Assembly (NCBI RefSeq): GCF_963583255.1
Contig: NC_084805.1
Coordinates: 3,427,060-3,491,059, forward strand
Length of the DNA stretch: 64,000 nucleotides
Direction of reading: 5' to 3'
Source: Pyrus communis
Lineage: Eukaryota > Streptophyta > Magnoliopsida > Rosales > Rosaceae
The position numbers and the translations under genes were made by a program. Of this stretch, positions 1 to 12,175 are shown piece after piece. Each line of letters opens with the position of its first letter. Within the stretch, counting starts at the first letter, position 1. Under the pieces are notes generated by a model that saw only the letters and a program-made list of their open reading frames with translations, searched no databases and was not told the DNA's origin.

Positions 1-237
1 GTTTTCCCTGATCATGTTTTTAGACGTCGTTTTAGAATGCAACGAAGTTTGTTCGCTAAAATCATGAGTGATGTTTGCAACCATGATCCATATTTTGTGC
101 AAAAAGAGGATGTTTTTCATGTTCTAGGTCTTCTTCCTGAGCAAAAAATTACGGCTGCCTTGCGAATGCTTGCATATGGAGCATTTGCAGATCAAGTGGA
201 TGAGATCGCAAGGATGGGAAATTACATAAGAAATTAA
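1..237 (+). pseudogene. PIF/Harbinger transposase (HARBI1-like) N-terminal fragment
   Basis: Frame 1 is open from the window edge and gives a conserved Harbinger transposase stretch: FRRRFRMQRSLF, then NHDPYFVQK, VLGLLPEQKITAALRMLAYG and DEIARMG. In intact plant relatives this is followed by the DDE nuclease core. Here the frame runs straight into a 42-bp tandem array and stops after GNYIRN at 235-237, so the catalytic part is absent. The start lies outside the window. Family assignment rests on the phenylalanine/arginine-rich block and the ITAALRMLAYG motif, recognised from memory. Confidence 0.8.
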
Positions 238-398
238 ATAAAGTTCTAAAAGTAAATAAGAAATTAAATAAAGTTCTAAAAGTAAATAAGAAATTACATA
301 AGAAATTAAATAAAGTTCTAAAAATAAATAAGAAATTACATAAGAAATTAAATAAAGTTCTAAAAGTAAATAAGAAATTACATAAGAAATTAAATAAA
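228..398. repeat. 42-bp AT-rich tandem array
   Basis: About four imperfect copies of a 42-bp unit containing AAGAAATTACATAAGAAATT and AAATAAAGTTCTAAAAGTAAAT. The array begins exactly where the transposase homology ends. Shorter copies of the ATTACATAAGAAATT core recur at 1105-1215, inside the intron of the partner gene. The 119-codon frame on the opposite strand is only a repeat translation. Confidence 0.85.
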
Positions 399-1540
399 GT
401 CTGTGGAGTTAGGATATGTGGTGCTAGGATCTTGGCTGCTAGGATTTCTGTAGCTGGAACCCCCTTGACTTGTTTCGGCATCTCTTGCACGCCTCCTTCG
501 CATGACATCTCTTTTTTCTGATGTCCAAAAATATTTTGAATTCGGAGACAGTCCTACTAGAGACTTGTTCATAGTGTCACGATCTGTTTGAGCCATCCTT
601 TCTTCTCTAAGCATCTCATTCTCTCGATGAAGTGCTTCTCTAATCATCTCGTTCTCTCGATTAACTATTTCTCTTTGTCTCTCAGCCGCCGCATCACGAG
701 CCTCAGTAGCTGCAATAATTGCTGCCATAGCAGCAGCTTTTTCCTCATCTCTAGTCTTTTCCCATGCCATGTTCAGTTCACCTTGACGAGTAAGTTCCTC
801 CATATATTTAGTGTAGTCATTTTTGGAAGAACTACTTTTTTTCTTTGATGCCTTTTTACCTTGAGGCCTGAGGGACTGACGAGTCGGTTGGGTCTCTGGC
901 ACTTGTTCAGGCATCCCTTCCGTGTCTTCAAATGTGTTGGCTTCTTGTTCGGCTGTGTAGACCCATACCGTGCATGACAACTTCTGGACCGGTTGCCACA
1001 ATTTTGTATTTAGGGCAATCTTTGACAATTTGCCAACATTCCTATTTGTTGAATGATTTGTTATGATTCTTTGCATTGTAGAATGCTTGTGCTTGTAGTG
1101 TCTATAAAAATTACATAAAAATTACATAAGAATTGTGGAATGCATAAAAATTATATAAAAATTACATAAGTATTGTGGAATGCATATTACATAAAAATTA
1201 CATAAGAAATTAAATAAATTAAAATATTGATGTGGGTGGAATGCATATAAATAAATAAAAATATTGTTACCTCATCCGCTAAACTTGTCCCACTACGCAA
1301 ATTACCAGAAGCATGAGAGAGGGCGTTTTTCCAACAAGTAAAGGATGCGTTGAGTTTTTTCCAACGACCTTGAAGACCTTGACTAGATCTGGCATCTTTT
1401 CCATGTACATCGTTGAGCGATTTCGTAATTTTACTCCACATTTCTCGCTTATCCATCTCATTACCCGTAATCGGGTCATGAGTAGTGCGAACCCAACATT
1501 CACACAACGTAACATCTTCACTGAGCTTCCACGAAGTCAT
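390..1540 (-). CDS. Harbinger partner protein: Myb/SANT-like + NAM-associated C-terminal domain
   Basis: Two exons are proposed: 1540-1271 (90 codons) and 1091-390, joined by a GT-AG intron that keeps the frame. Exon 1 has the SANT/trihelix-like DNA-binding block with spaced aromatics: W at residue 4, CECWVRTTHD, MWSKITKSLND, LQGRWKKLNA. Exon 2 has an acidic/QP linker, a KKASKKKSSSSK basic patch, then an alanine/glutamate/arginine-rich helix and the MNKSLVGLSPNSKYFWTSEKRD end typical of proteins labelled NAM-associated or glutathione S-transferase T3-like. In Harbinger elements this protein assists the transposase in DNA binding and nuclear import. It looks intact although the neighbouring transposase is broken. 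The exon 2 acceptor is inferred, and residues after the junction match the family poorly. Confidence 0.7.
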
Positions 1541-2405
1541 TTTTTTCTCTCAAAGTGTACAAAATATTCAAATGTAGAAAGTGTAGAAAGTGTAGAAAAT
1601 ATTGAAATGTGGTGTAAGGTGGAAGATGAGGGTTATGTATTTATAGAAAAAATTAATTAATTTTTTAAAATTTTTCTGTATTTTTTAAAAAAAAATTTGA
1701 CATTTTTTAATTAATTTTTAATAAATTTTAATGTTGTAATTAATCTGGACCGTTGGATTTGAAAAATAATCAAATCCAACAGCCAACACGCTGCCACGTG
1801 GCCAACGGTCAAATTTCTGACCGTTGGGCCTTTTTTTTTTTATTTTTTTATTTTTGGTCAAATAAACGTGGACCGTTGATCTGTGATCGGACGGTCCAAT
1901 TTAAAATTTAAATTTAAATTTTTTTTACCGTTGGAAATCCAACGGCCTACAAAAACTAGCCGTTGGAAATCCAACGGCTCTGAGGAGGGCCACGTAGCCC
2001 TTTGACAGACTCAGTCCACTTGCCCTGCACCGCGGGCCCCACTGCCTGCAGACGCTGTCGGCTACTCGCCATCTCCACCGCGTGTTGTGCACGCGCCAAG
2101 AAATGGACCGGCCTCTGGGTCTGTCCATTTTGGGCTGGGCTGTTGACTGGCACGGACTGGGTGCCAGTTAATTTTGCGGGCTGGAGCTCATTCCCTGCAT
2201 GCCGGGCTGTTTTCTTCACTTGGTGCCAGTCAATTAGTGCTGGGCTGGAGTTGCTCTAAGAGAGTTGGATTGGTGAAAAATATTATTAAATTGTCGAATT
2301 AGTAACTGGAAAAAGAAATTATTAAGGCTTATTTAGTATCGTGAATTAGACTGACATAAATAACGCTTTAAATTCAAAATAATTTAAAAGTTCAAAGATG
2401 TAGAT

Positions 2406-2557
2406 CTTTTTTTTTTTTTTTTTTTTAACAAATGATATTATCTACCCTAAGAAGTAGGGCTATAACGTAGTTCAAACTTGCTTTTGACGAAAATCGAGCA
2501 TATGACATCTCACTTACAAGTAAAGAGAAATACCACAATTGTAGTACTAAATGGCGT
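2406..2557 (-). mobile_element. tRNA-derived SINE, copy 1
   Basis: A run of about 20 T (the poly-A tail of a minus-strand SINE) is followed by a degenerate body. Read on the - strand the body starts with a tRNA-like 5' end containing GTACTACAATTGTGGTATT (A-box region), then a diverged B-box region, and runs to the tail. Three better copies of the same family lie at 18387, 18875 and 29130. No clear target duplication is visible here. Confidence 0.6.
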
Positions 2558-2817
2558 GTATTCTCATATTTTAAAAAGATTAAAATGAATAACATTTTTT
2601 TTTTTCCAGGTAAAATTCACTCTCAAACCAATCCAAACGAGGCCTTATTTGGCGAGGTTCAATGTTGATAAAGGATCCTACCTGGTAACTGCGGAGAAAA
2701 GAAGACAACTCCTCCTGCGCCTGCATGGCAAGGGAAATAAAAGGCGCTAAAACATATAGACATCTCCCCCAAAAGTCGTCCGAGAATTTTCCTAGTCTTC
2801 TTCTCTTGTCACCTTCC

Positions 2818-2855
2818 TTCATTCATTCATTCATTAATTCATTCATTCCCATCAC

Positions 2856-2886
<31 letters not shown>
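2818..2886. repeat. ATTC and CT microsatellites in the PSI-like leader
   Basis: A short (ATTC)n tract at 2818-2848 is followed by about 14 CT units at 2859-2886. The CT tract ends about 70 bases before the start codon at 2955, so it probably lies in the 5' leader of the PSI-like gene. Pyrimidine-rich leaders are common in plants. Confidence 0.8.
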
Positions 2887-2890
<4 letters not shown>

Positions 2891-2954
2891 ACACATTCAC
2901 CGTTCACTTCTTCCGGAATTGCTACTGATTTGGGCTTGAATTCTTTCAATATTA

Positions 2955-5900
2955 ATGGGCGGGATTGTGAACATGGTGAAGAAGCCGCCCAAAGTACAAC
3001 AAGTGGATATAGTTTTAGGCAATAACCATCCCGAATATGGTGGCAATGGGTCTGACGTAGGAGTCAATGATGAGTTTCCTTGCTTTCCTAAGCGGACTGC
3101 TGCTCCAAAGGTAAATTCTTCACCTTGGTGTAATTTCCCAACTTTGTTTTACTTATCTGATCTGTTGGAAATTGGAATTCTGATGTTGTTGTTGGAAACT
3201 GGATTGGTACTGTCTTATTGATTAAAAGGTGTGCAAAGATGTAAAATTGATGAACATTTCTTGTGGTTGTGTGTGTTTTCTGCCGAGTTTCAAACCACAG
3301 AATTGCACTTGGCTAACTCCACTGCCCGAAATTTGGAGCCGTCTTGGTGATCATATCACTAGCAATCCTGAAAGTTACATTTGATATTCTTAGTGAGATA
3401 TTAATCTCAAATTTTAGGACCCTTTTGATAACTATTTGGTTTTTTGTTTAGTTTTTACTTTTTGTGTATGAGATATGATAAAGTATATGGATGAAAAGGA
3501 GTGATGAAGAATGATAGTTAGAGGAAGGGGAATAAATAAAGAACAATGGATGAAACAAAATCTTCGAAAGTGAAAACAACTTAAAATAGATTTTGGTTTT
3601 TAGTTTTTATTTTGTCTGCCGTTTCTGATGCATCTCTTCTACACCTATGCGACCATCCTTCCCACTCTTCTTCATTTCCCATTTTCCCCCATATAATTTC
3701 CGCATATCTTAAGCACAAAACGCAAAAACCTAAAATCTTAAACATCAAATGGTTATCAAACGGGCCCTTAGTTTTTGGATTTTTATTTCAAATGAGGTTT
3801 TGAGAATATATTATTTAACTTATAGCAAATGAGGTTTTGCAAGGCGAAGCATAAGCTTCGCAAAAGGTGGCACATATTTGAGAATTTCTGTACCATAACA
3901 TTCATTTCCACTTGTGAAACTGTTTTTGGCGACGTAATGATGTTTGGAGTATGATCTCTCTGTGTGTGATACTATGGTGTTAAAGCAATGCTACGAATTG
4001 TGGGCATATTGACAATTTCCCTCTAAGTTGAAGTTCCTTTTATCCCTTTATGAGATGCCTTTTAATCCTTCTTCTTTTCCCATCATTGAGGATCTTTTGA
4101 TTCGGCTAAATTTTTGACTAGTTTTCTGGTGTTTCTGTCTATCTCCTTTGTGCCAATGTCACATGATTCTTATGAAGTTTCTTTATACCCACAATTGTGT
4201 ATAAGATGATTGAAGGGGTTAGTACATCCTTGTCGTATGGCTTTTTGTCTCATTCATGTTTTTGAACATTAGTCTCAAAACTATTTTTGGTGTCTCATTC
4301 ATATTTTTGGTTTGTCATTCATCCTTGTCTTAGAAATTGTTTTTCATTACCGAGAAGGCGAGAAAATATCTGCTACTGGTAGTTCGTGAAAAATGAAGAT
4401 ACAATATTTATCCCCAAACAATGTAGATGAAATAAAATCAACTGGATCTTAAGTTTTGTAAGTATGGGAAACTGCAAATTCAGGCCACTCCTTCCCGATT
4501 GTATGAACCATTCTACCCGGAAATAGTTTCAGATTGATCCACCAACTATGTTTTCTTACTCATATAACTGTCTGTAAATGCAAAACGAATATCTGTAGTC
4601 TTCCCATACATGGCTTGATGTCCTTATCAGTTATCACATATTTCTCTGTGTTAACTTTTTCTTGACAAAGTATTAAAAGAGGAGAGGTAAACATTATTTA
4701 TGTTGGTGGAGAGATGGTCAATAAAGATGTTTCTGAACCTAAATGCTCGCTAACATTATTATGCCGATTGACAGCGTAGTTTGCTAGTAATTTACTGCAG
4801 TTATTTAATTATATATTGTAAGGCCTGAGTTATAGTTGGTCTAAATATTGAAAATGTTGTGGATAAGTTTTTGAGAGACTAAATAGGTTTCTTTTGTTTA
4901 ATAGGTTTCAGAAGTAAGCTCACTTTTGGGCAGGGGTATCAAAATTCTAGACAAGCTTGGTAGTGGCCTGAAAGATTTGAGCTCAACTGATTTTGCCTCA
5001 GCCGTTCCACAAAAAGGGAATAAAATTTCAATTCTGGCTTTTGAAGTAGCGAATACAATTGTGAAGGGTGGCAACCTAATGCAATCCCTTTCAGAGGATA
5101 ACATCAGACATTTAAAGGAGGTGGTGTTACCATCAAAAGGGGTGCAAACTTTGATATCTACAGACATGGATGAGCTCCTGAGAATTGCTGCTGCTGACAA
5201 GAGGTGGTTGATCAGAATAATACTATTTGTTGTTGTTTATTATTTACCGTTAATTTTCTGATTATTTCCTTACATGTTTGCTAAATCAATTGAATAATGT
5301 TATCCTGTTTTGGTTTGGCAGAGAAGAACTGAAATTATTCATCAGAGATGTGGTGCGCTTTGGAAACTATTCGAAAGATCCAAAGTTTCGTAATCTGGAT
5401 CTCTACTTTAAGAAGTAATACTAATGGAATTTTGTGACTATTTACTTTCTTGGTTATTTGCAACATTTTAACTGAGATTCTGATTTGTTCAATCTGGAAT
5501 TGTTCATTCTATTAGGATTGGTTCAGATGATACGCAACAGAAGCATTTTAAGAAGCAAGTGCAGACAGATATGAAACAATTGATGGCTTTAGTTCAATCA
5601 ACAGCGGTGAGTATTGACGTATTAATGTTTTATAGAAAATGCTGCTCTCTTAGTTACGCGTGTATTTGTTAATGGGTTAGCTTAAAAATTCGTGTATCTG
5701 TTTATCACAGTTTGGGTCAAGTTTAAAGAATATCAGAGCACAAATTCCTTTTCTTTCACTTGGAAGACGTTATATGCATTCACAGTAGCTCTTATCTCTG
5801 GGTAGTGGTTAAATGAGTTTTCTACCTAACATTTTATTTTCTCTTAAGGAATAGGATGGGGAAAACATTCATTATCTTCTTTTTACGCTTCACACCATTT

Positions 5901-8900
5901 ACCTGAATAAGCACGTGCCTGTATAGTCTGGTTTTCCGTTTAAAGTTTTTTCCAGATTGACTCTTGGAAGTGCACTCAATCTATTTACCTTTAGTGGAAC
6001 TGCACATATTCATTGCTAAAAAGTCATTGCATGAATATTATCAGAAAGGAAAGTGTGAAATGCAGAGGAAAAGTTTTTGTTTCTTTATGTATTCAAACTA
6101 GTAGCCAGTGCTTCACTTTAGTCATTTACCAGCCACCATTCTCTCTTTATTTATCTGATGTTCCTTTAGCATTTTGCTTGCTTTACGCATTCAATTGAGA
6201 AATAGGCAAGGCTTGTTGCTGCTATTATTGCTCCGGCTATTATATTGCTGTTGGATAGATTTCAACTTAGATTAATTGCAAATCACATTGAGTATTTGTT
6301 GGTTTTAGTAGTTTTTAGACTAAAACTTTGTTAGAAGGTAAACTGAAGAGGATTTCGCGTTAGATGGTAAATGAGTGATGGAAATTATTGGCCGGTTGTC
6401 CTTGGTCCAGCATAACTTACGATGCACAAGTATTTAGAAGTAATTGTATGCTCATCCTTTAGGTCAAGCTAAGCATCTGTTAAGACTTAAGAGGGATTGC
6501 ATTGAGGCACACTTTTCTCGCCAAATCAGGGGACTTTAGTCACATGCACCTATGCTAAAGAGTGCATTTATTTGAAGTTCTGGATCAGAATGACGTGTAC
6601 TTATCTATAAATTGCACTTCACTTGTTTTGCTGAGATTTTTCTTATAGTTGCACTGTAGATAGACGGATATAAGCCGTAAGTAAACAGTAGAAAAGAGCC
6701 CCTGCTGTATTGTTGAGAATGAATCCCACATTGATGGGACAAGGGGTCTTGTATGGGCTTATTAGGAGTTAGGCTACTTCCTACTTCCAATTGGTTTTAT
6801 GGTGGAAGTGGAACCTCAACTTTCTTCATGGGATCAGAGCAGGTTGTCCTACGTGTGAAGCCCAACAGCCAGACGTGCTCCACATCACCCTGTTTATGTT
6901 GTTCACGTGTTTGGCTTGAAAATTGACCACAAGTGTGGGGGCATGTTGAGAATGAATCCCACATGATGGGAAGAATTCCCCATATTGCCAATTGGTTTTA
7001 TGGTGGAACCTCAACTTTCTTCAAGTATCAGATATTAGACCATAAACTGTGGTACCGTTGCAGTATTCTCAGGTCCTTAATCTAATGTGGATGAAAAAAA
7101 AAGAACATAATGTGGTTGAACTCAAAGAAACATTACTAGGGATTCCATATTCCAGTACAATTGTGCCAATAAATAGAAAATTTATGAATAGTAACTCCTT
7201 AGATCATTAACTAGTTGAAGGCTTATGAACCCAAGGGGAAAGATCATTGTCTCTCTCTCTCTCTCTCTCTCTCTCCCATTTTAATTGTATATAATAGGTA
7301 TGATGTTGACGAGACAAATACTTAACAGCATAGTTTATGGTATACATGTATTGTTTCCTTTTTGAACTCTACTGATGGAAAGACAAATTTGTTCCGTGGT
7401 TCCAGGAATTATGTCATGAGTTGCACTTGCTGGAGAAAATGGAACATGATTATCTGCAAAAGCTTAAAGATGATAGTTCCAATGCTGCTAGAAGAGGTAT
7501 CCTTCGGTTTGTTCTTTAGGCAAATTTCATTTTATTTTACATTATGATATTGCGGTAAAAATGAAAAATTATTTCTTATTTATGATGGATGAGTTTAAAG
7601 CGCTTGGAACCGCTGCTACTGTATCAAGTTGAATTTCTTTCAGTAGATTATTAAATTATTAAACTGGATTCTTTCTTAGTTTTATATTTGTAGCCATAAG
7701 GAAAATCAGAAATTATCATGTAATAATTTCTTGACATGTAGGAGACCTTGAAATTTCAAGAGCGAAGCAAGTGAAGGTTGTCAGCAGTTTGAAGAACAAA
7801 TCACTCTGGTCTAAGACTTTTGAAGAGGTAGCAAGTCATTGTGCTTTATTGAACTCTTTCTAGCTGCATACAGGAAGGAATATGCAGAAATTAATGCTTC
7901 CGAGTATTGATAAATAACCTTGATGGGTTTTCCTGTTTCCTGATATTATCACCCATGTATAATGTATTCACTCCAGAAGTAGTATCTGGTGAAGGATATT
8001 CCAGAAACTCAATCTGAAATCTTGTGTTCACAGGTTGTGTGGAAGCTTGTAGATGTTGTACACTTATTACATGTAATGATTCATGAAGCTTTTGGCAGTG
8101 CTGGTATGTATTAAAAAAAAAGAAATATCCAAATCATAGCCCCGCCTTGTTTTTCCTTTCATCCTCATACTATTTTCGTTGATGTTATAACAACTTGACA
8201 AAAAGACTGTTACAATGGATCTAGAAGCATGTCATAGGCAAATACTTCTTTTGTTCCGAAAGAAAACTATTGATTAGTGTTATCTTCCATCTAGACTTTA
8301 CAAATCAGATTACTTGTCTCTCCTATTGCTCTTTGTGGCTTTAAAGATATTGATATGTCTCCCTTCTTCCTTGCAGCTGAAGAACCAGTGGAAAGTTCTG
8401 AGAGGAACTACAAGAAGTTGGGGCCTGCTGGTATTGCATTACATTATGCAAGTATTATTTCACATATTAACACACTCGTAAGTGATTGAATCACCTGCTA
8501 TTTAAACCTTTTTTAATTTTATTTTACCTTTGGTGATGTTTTTCCTTTCTTATGCTCTATAAACTTGTATCATCTCTACACTCTATTCCGCTATTAGTCC
8601 ATCAAATGAGTCGAAATTGAAATCAGCATAGCTTGCAGAAGTTGTGGAGTCTGTTTGCATTCATGAGAAATATGATGTTTTGCTTTGTTGTCAAAGCTCA
8701 ACCTCATAGGACAACTAAACTGCAAACAAAGATCATAGCACAGGAAGCTCGCGATCACCACCATGACTCGGGCGCGAAGTTCTGCCTCACACTAGACCTG
8801 AGCAATTGTTTTAACTTGGTAATCTAGGCAATTCTGTATACATATAAGCTCCGTTCTAATGAGTCCGTGTCTAGGAAATAGTATACCCTTGCCACAAAGA

Positions 8901-11071
8901 CCATTAAGGTTATGGAGGCTACTGAAGACTACTTCCATGCTAGATTCTCTTGAAAATAGGATATCCGAAGTTGGGCATTTTGAGCCCTGCATCTCAATGC
9001 ATAGGAGCTAGATCAGTCGACTACTTGCCAATTGGTTTCAGGTTAGATGCAGAACAGGTAATTCATAAATGTGCTAGGCCTAATGCATGCTTTACATATT
9101 ACCTGACATAATTGATTCGCGTATATTATCAGGTGGGTGGGTGTTGCTGAGATCCATTTCTCAACATCCTCTGATGTCAAGGAGAAGTGAATAGATAAGG
9201 CTAAGATCAATATTTGCTAAGCTTTTAGAGAAGTCATTTGGAGGCAGAGGCAAAAAGCCAAGTAGCCAAATTTCATGATTTTTTAAAGGATTTAAGTGTG
9301 TTTTCCTTTTACTTTTATCGACTTTTAACTCGCCGGGCTGGGAATGTAGTCTTACACACTATTTGAGTTTCTTTACAGCCTTTTTTGTCAGTCTACTCAA
9401 ATTTGGACGTAAGCTTTATAAAAGTTACCCAGAAATTTCACCGTGCGATAATGTAGTCTTCCTGGGCATTGGAACGATGAAAAACCAGACACCATTTTGC
9501 CCTTCTGTTATATATGACTGATTGAAATTACTCTGTTTTATATATACATGCAAGTGTGCACGAAAGGCGTCTTAAACAGGATTCTCCACTCTTGGATCCC
9601 TTGCCATTTGAACACCATGTTTGTTTTCTTTTCACTTCCTTAAACCCTAAACATTAAGGCTTAACTCCCACTCTACACCCAAAACTAATAAACTATGTCC
9701 TATTTGAGGAAGAAGATAAACCAGGCTGTTCATTAGGATTTATATTTGGGATCTTAGAGGATTCTCATATTATTTTTGAACAATCTTTTTCAACTTTCGT
9801 TCCAGAGGTCCGTCATTTTTCTATTGAGTGAAAATTAAAAGGCATTTGGAGATGCTCAATATTGAATCTTGTTAGTCAAGGGCTTGTGCTGAGCTAATAT
9901 CTGAATGCACCCAGGTGTCTCTGTCTCGATCAAGTTCGGTGGCTCAAAAGTTGAGGGATACTTTATATCTAGGGCTGCCATCCAATGTAATGTCAGGTTT
10001 GCGCTCAAAATTACGGTTAGTTGAGGTGAGCTATGTTCTTTGTTGCACTGCTATTCCAAAAGTTATTCCCCTTCAAGCAATTTCTGTTGAAGATTTAACT
10101 TAACAAACGGCGTTTCATGCAGCTCACCATCCCTCAAATCAAAGATCAAATGGGGAAAACATTGGAGTGGCTTGTTCCTGTTGCAAGTAACACAACCAAG
10201 TAAAGCTCCTACTCTTTACATTTATACTAATTGAGCCTGATAACATCTGGTAACCCTTCTTAAAAATGAGCGTATAGATCGAAACTCTCACAACAAAAAA
10301 CACTTTGGGAATATCATGATGAATGCTCAAGTGACCAGATGCTATTTTTGCTCCGTTTATATTTCTGCGATGATTTGACTGTTTGAAACTTACTTTTGGT
10401 TTTCTTTCTAACTTGGACCGGTCGTGACTGTTTTAATTTGGCCTGTGTAGAGCTCTTCATAACTTTGGCTGGGTCGGAGAGTGGGAAAATGCAGAGTAAG
10501 TTATCGTCTCTCACTTATGTTCCCCCCCCCCCCCCCCTAATATATTTATTAAGCTTCTCTAACTGAACTTTGTAGGTTTGAGGCACGCTGGAAACATAGT
10601 CACCAGACTGGCATTCTGATGATTGAGACACTACACCATGCTGATAAGGCAGTAACTGAAGCTTATATCTGTCAACTTATCGTTTGGCTACACCATCTGA
10701 TGAGCCAGGCGGGGGCAGGTGTTGGTGGAATGCCGTCAACTCCTGTTATTAATCGGTTATCTACAGACAACGCCAACTGTTCGTCCCCCCTGTTGGCAGA
10801 TGAAGATCAAGAGATGCTTCAAGATGTGAGTAAGAACAACCTGAGGCTTGGAACGAGTAAGAGTCAAAATTATGAAGCGGGACAGAGCAGGTTCAGCAAA
10901 CACCAAAGGCTGAGTAAGAGCTGCGGACACTCCCTACCAAGTGAAACCAGGAAACTTCCATTCCCCATTCAGAGTCTGATATCGAGGCCTAGGCCGATCG
11001 ACTTTGATATCGACCGGATCAAACTGTTGGATGTCATTGATGGACTTGACACAACCAAAGGCTCCAAGTAG
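2955..11071 (+). CDS. PSK SIMULATOR-like protein (DUF3475 + DUF668)
   Basis: Twelve exons: 2955-3110, 4905-5203, 5322-5414, 5516-5606, 7406-7496, 7742-7827, 8034-8103, 8377-8477, 9915-10025, 10123-10199, 10451-10495 and 10576-11071. All introns are GT-AG, phases join, and the product is 571 aa. The N-terminus is MGG, a possible N-myristoylation site as in PSI1. DUF3475 starts near residue 92 ([20 protein letters not shown]) and runs through [18 protein letters not shown]668 starts near residue 309 ([20 protein letters not shown]) and runs to about 395; the tail is serine-rich and disordered. Family knowledge: PSI proteins promote growth downstream of the peptide hormone phytosulfokine and associate with plasma membrane or nucleus. 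The short N-terminal region fits PSI2/PSI3 better than PSI1. Single exon boundaries could shift slightly. Confidence 0.93.
3415..3770. mobile_element. hAT-like MITE in intron 1 of the PSI-like gene
   Basis: Terminal inverted repeats of about 25 bp: the left end reads TAGGACCCTTTTGATAAC and the inverted right end reads TAAGGGCCCGTTTGATAACC. The inside is T-rich on the left and A-rich on the right, so the element can fold on itself. The GGGCCCGTTTGATAAC terminus is widespread in plant hAT-type MITEs. I could not find a clean 8-bp target duplication, so the exact ends are uncertain. Confidence 0.6.
6711..7023 (+). mobile_element. TRIM-type miniature LTR retrotransposon in intron 4 of the PSI-like gene
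   Basis: The 5' LTR is 6711-6828 (TGTTGAGAATG...TTTCTTCA). A primer-binding site follows at once at 6829-6840 (TGGGATCAGAGC, one mismatch to the initiator-tRNA-Met type TGGTATCAGAGC). The internal part is only about 100 bp and ends in a purine tract, AAGTGTGGGGGCA. The 3' LTR is 6944-7023 with the same TG and CA ends but a 38-bp net internal deletion. Flanks TGTAT and AGTAT share four of five bases, as expected for a 5-bp target duplication. There is no coding capacity. It lies in the same orientation as the host gene. Confidence 0.82.
7249..7275. repeat. TC microsatellite in intron 4 of the PSI-like gene
   Basis: About 13 uninterrupted TC units roughly 130 bases before exon 5. Confidence 0.85.
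10522..10537. repeat. Poly-C run (16) in intron 11 of the PSI-like gene
   Basis: Sixteen C in a row, 38 bases before exon 12. Its length is a likely sequencing or polymorphism hotspot. It lies close to the branch-point region of a short intron. Confidence 0.9.
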
Positions 11072-11361
11072 CTGCAGATCAACATGTTCTGTATAAAGGT
11101 CTCATATGTGTAAATAGTATCATTAATTTTTTAAAATTATTAATTTATCATCTCACTCCAATTTTCTGAAAAACTTAGTATCCGAAATAACTCGTGTTGC
11201 ACATGGTTTGTGTTTCGAGTTCTTTTTTGGACTTTTCAACTGAACTGTGGTTTGTCTCATTATTTGGCGCCCTTGATTGGTTGTTGCTAAATTTGATTGT
11301 AGTGCTGTTTGTGGAGGCCTATACTAGGTTAATTGCATAGCTGTATAACTTTAAAAAAAAA

Positions 11362-11871
11362 AATTATCACAAATTGTCTTTGAAATTGACTTACCTTATT
11401 AAGATGGTTCTTGAAATTAAAAATTGATCAATGTAGTCTCTGAAAATAAGTATTGTAAATCAATTTGATTCTTTCGTTACGATTTTGTCAAAAGTCTGTT
11501 ATGTGTTGATGTAAAACAAACTAAATCACAAGTCTAATTAAATATTGTCATGTGGATTAAAATGTAAAAAAAATAGTTAATTTTAAATTCTGAAATAATA
11601 ACAAATAAAAAAAATTAACAATCAAAATGCAGAGCTACGATAGATGATCAAATTATTTCTTTATTTTGAATCATTTATCCAAGTGATGATATTCTATCAA
11701 ATTTGTGGGACTTATACACGTGTTTGATCAAAACATAACAAATTTTTTTACAGAATTGTGAAAGGACCACATTGATTTCGATACCCATTTTCAAGGACTA
11801 CATTTTTACATTTTCAATTTCAAAGACAATCTTAATATGATAGGTCATTTCATGAATCATTCGTGATAACA
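11362..11871. mobile_element. Non-autonomous element with long inverted repeats (MULE-like MITE)
   Basis: The left end ATTATCACAAATTG and the inverted right end GTTATCACGAATGA begin arms of about 150 bp. The arms share TTGAAATTGA, ATGTAGTC and ACAATTCTG-like blocks in matching order. The middle is AT-rich with no ORF. A second, larger member of the same family is at 60917. Flanks CTTTAAAAA and CTTTGAAAA could be a 9-bp target duplication with one mismatch if the ends are shifted a few bases. Superfamily is inferred from arm length. Confidence 0.65.
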
Positions 11872-11986
11872 ATCCCTTTGAAAAAGCACATATTTTTTTG
11901 ATGAAAAAGCTATGTGGAAGTTACTAAACAAACTTAAAAATAAATGGTGTTGAAACTTCTTTTCCTGTCAATTTGTACAGAGAATT

Positions 11987-12098
11987 GTTATTAGCACTCC
12001 AAAAATCTCATTTGGCACTCCAAACTTTCTATAATTAGAAGAAAAAAAAATACACGTATGAGGAGTGTACAATAAGATTTTTGAAGTGCTAATAACAG
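11987..12098. mobile_element. Small MITE with GTTATTAGCACT ends
   Basis: The left end TGTTATTAGCACTCCAAAAA is mirrored at the right end (inverted TGTTATTAGCACTTCAAAAA). Size is about 112 bp, close to a perfect hairpin. Diverged relatives are at 14780-14868 and 57283-57403, which share TTTCTATAATTAGAA or AGAGTACAATAAG segments. There is no coding capacity. Confidence 0.65.
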
Positions 12099-12175
12099 TT
12101 TCCTTTGTACAAAGATACACCTTTGTTTTAGTGAGACTAATGAGAAACTAAGGGTTCATATATAAAAAAGGAAAG

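Larger units (their letters stand above)
1..2256. mobile_element. Defective PIF/Harbinger DNA transposon, right part
   Basis: The window opens inside a PIF/Harbinger-type element. A transposase fragment lies on the + strand at the left edge and the usual second gene, a Myb/SANT-like protein, is on the - strand. The right terminus reads inward as GAGCAACTCCAGCCCAGC, a typical Harbinger/Tourist end, and is followed by TAA (2257-2259), fitting the family's 3-bp TWA target duplication. The left end is outside the window, so the duplication cannot be checked on both sides. Between 1700 and 2250 the sequence is non-coding, with several GTTGGATTT/AAATCCAAC-like inverted motifs. The element cannot be autonomous because its transposase is interrupted. 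Confidence 0.8.

Noticed and set aside
228..398. Regular repeats resembling a CRISPR-like array
   Set aside because: The 42-bp units are directly adjacent with no unique spacers, in a plant transposon; simple tandem duplication explains them.
149..508. 119-codon frame on the - strand
   Set aside because: It is a translation of the 42-bp tandem array (LFNFLCNFLFTFRT repeated) and has no independent support.
8633..8992. Frames inside intron 8 of the PSI-like gene as a nested gene
   Set aside because: No homology recognised, both strands open only by chance, and the intron boundaries are well supported by the flanking DUF668 exons.
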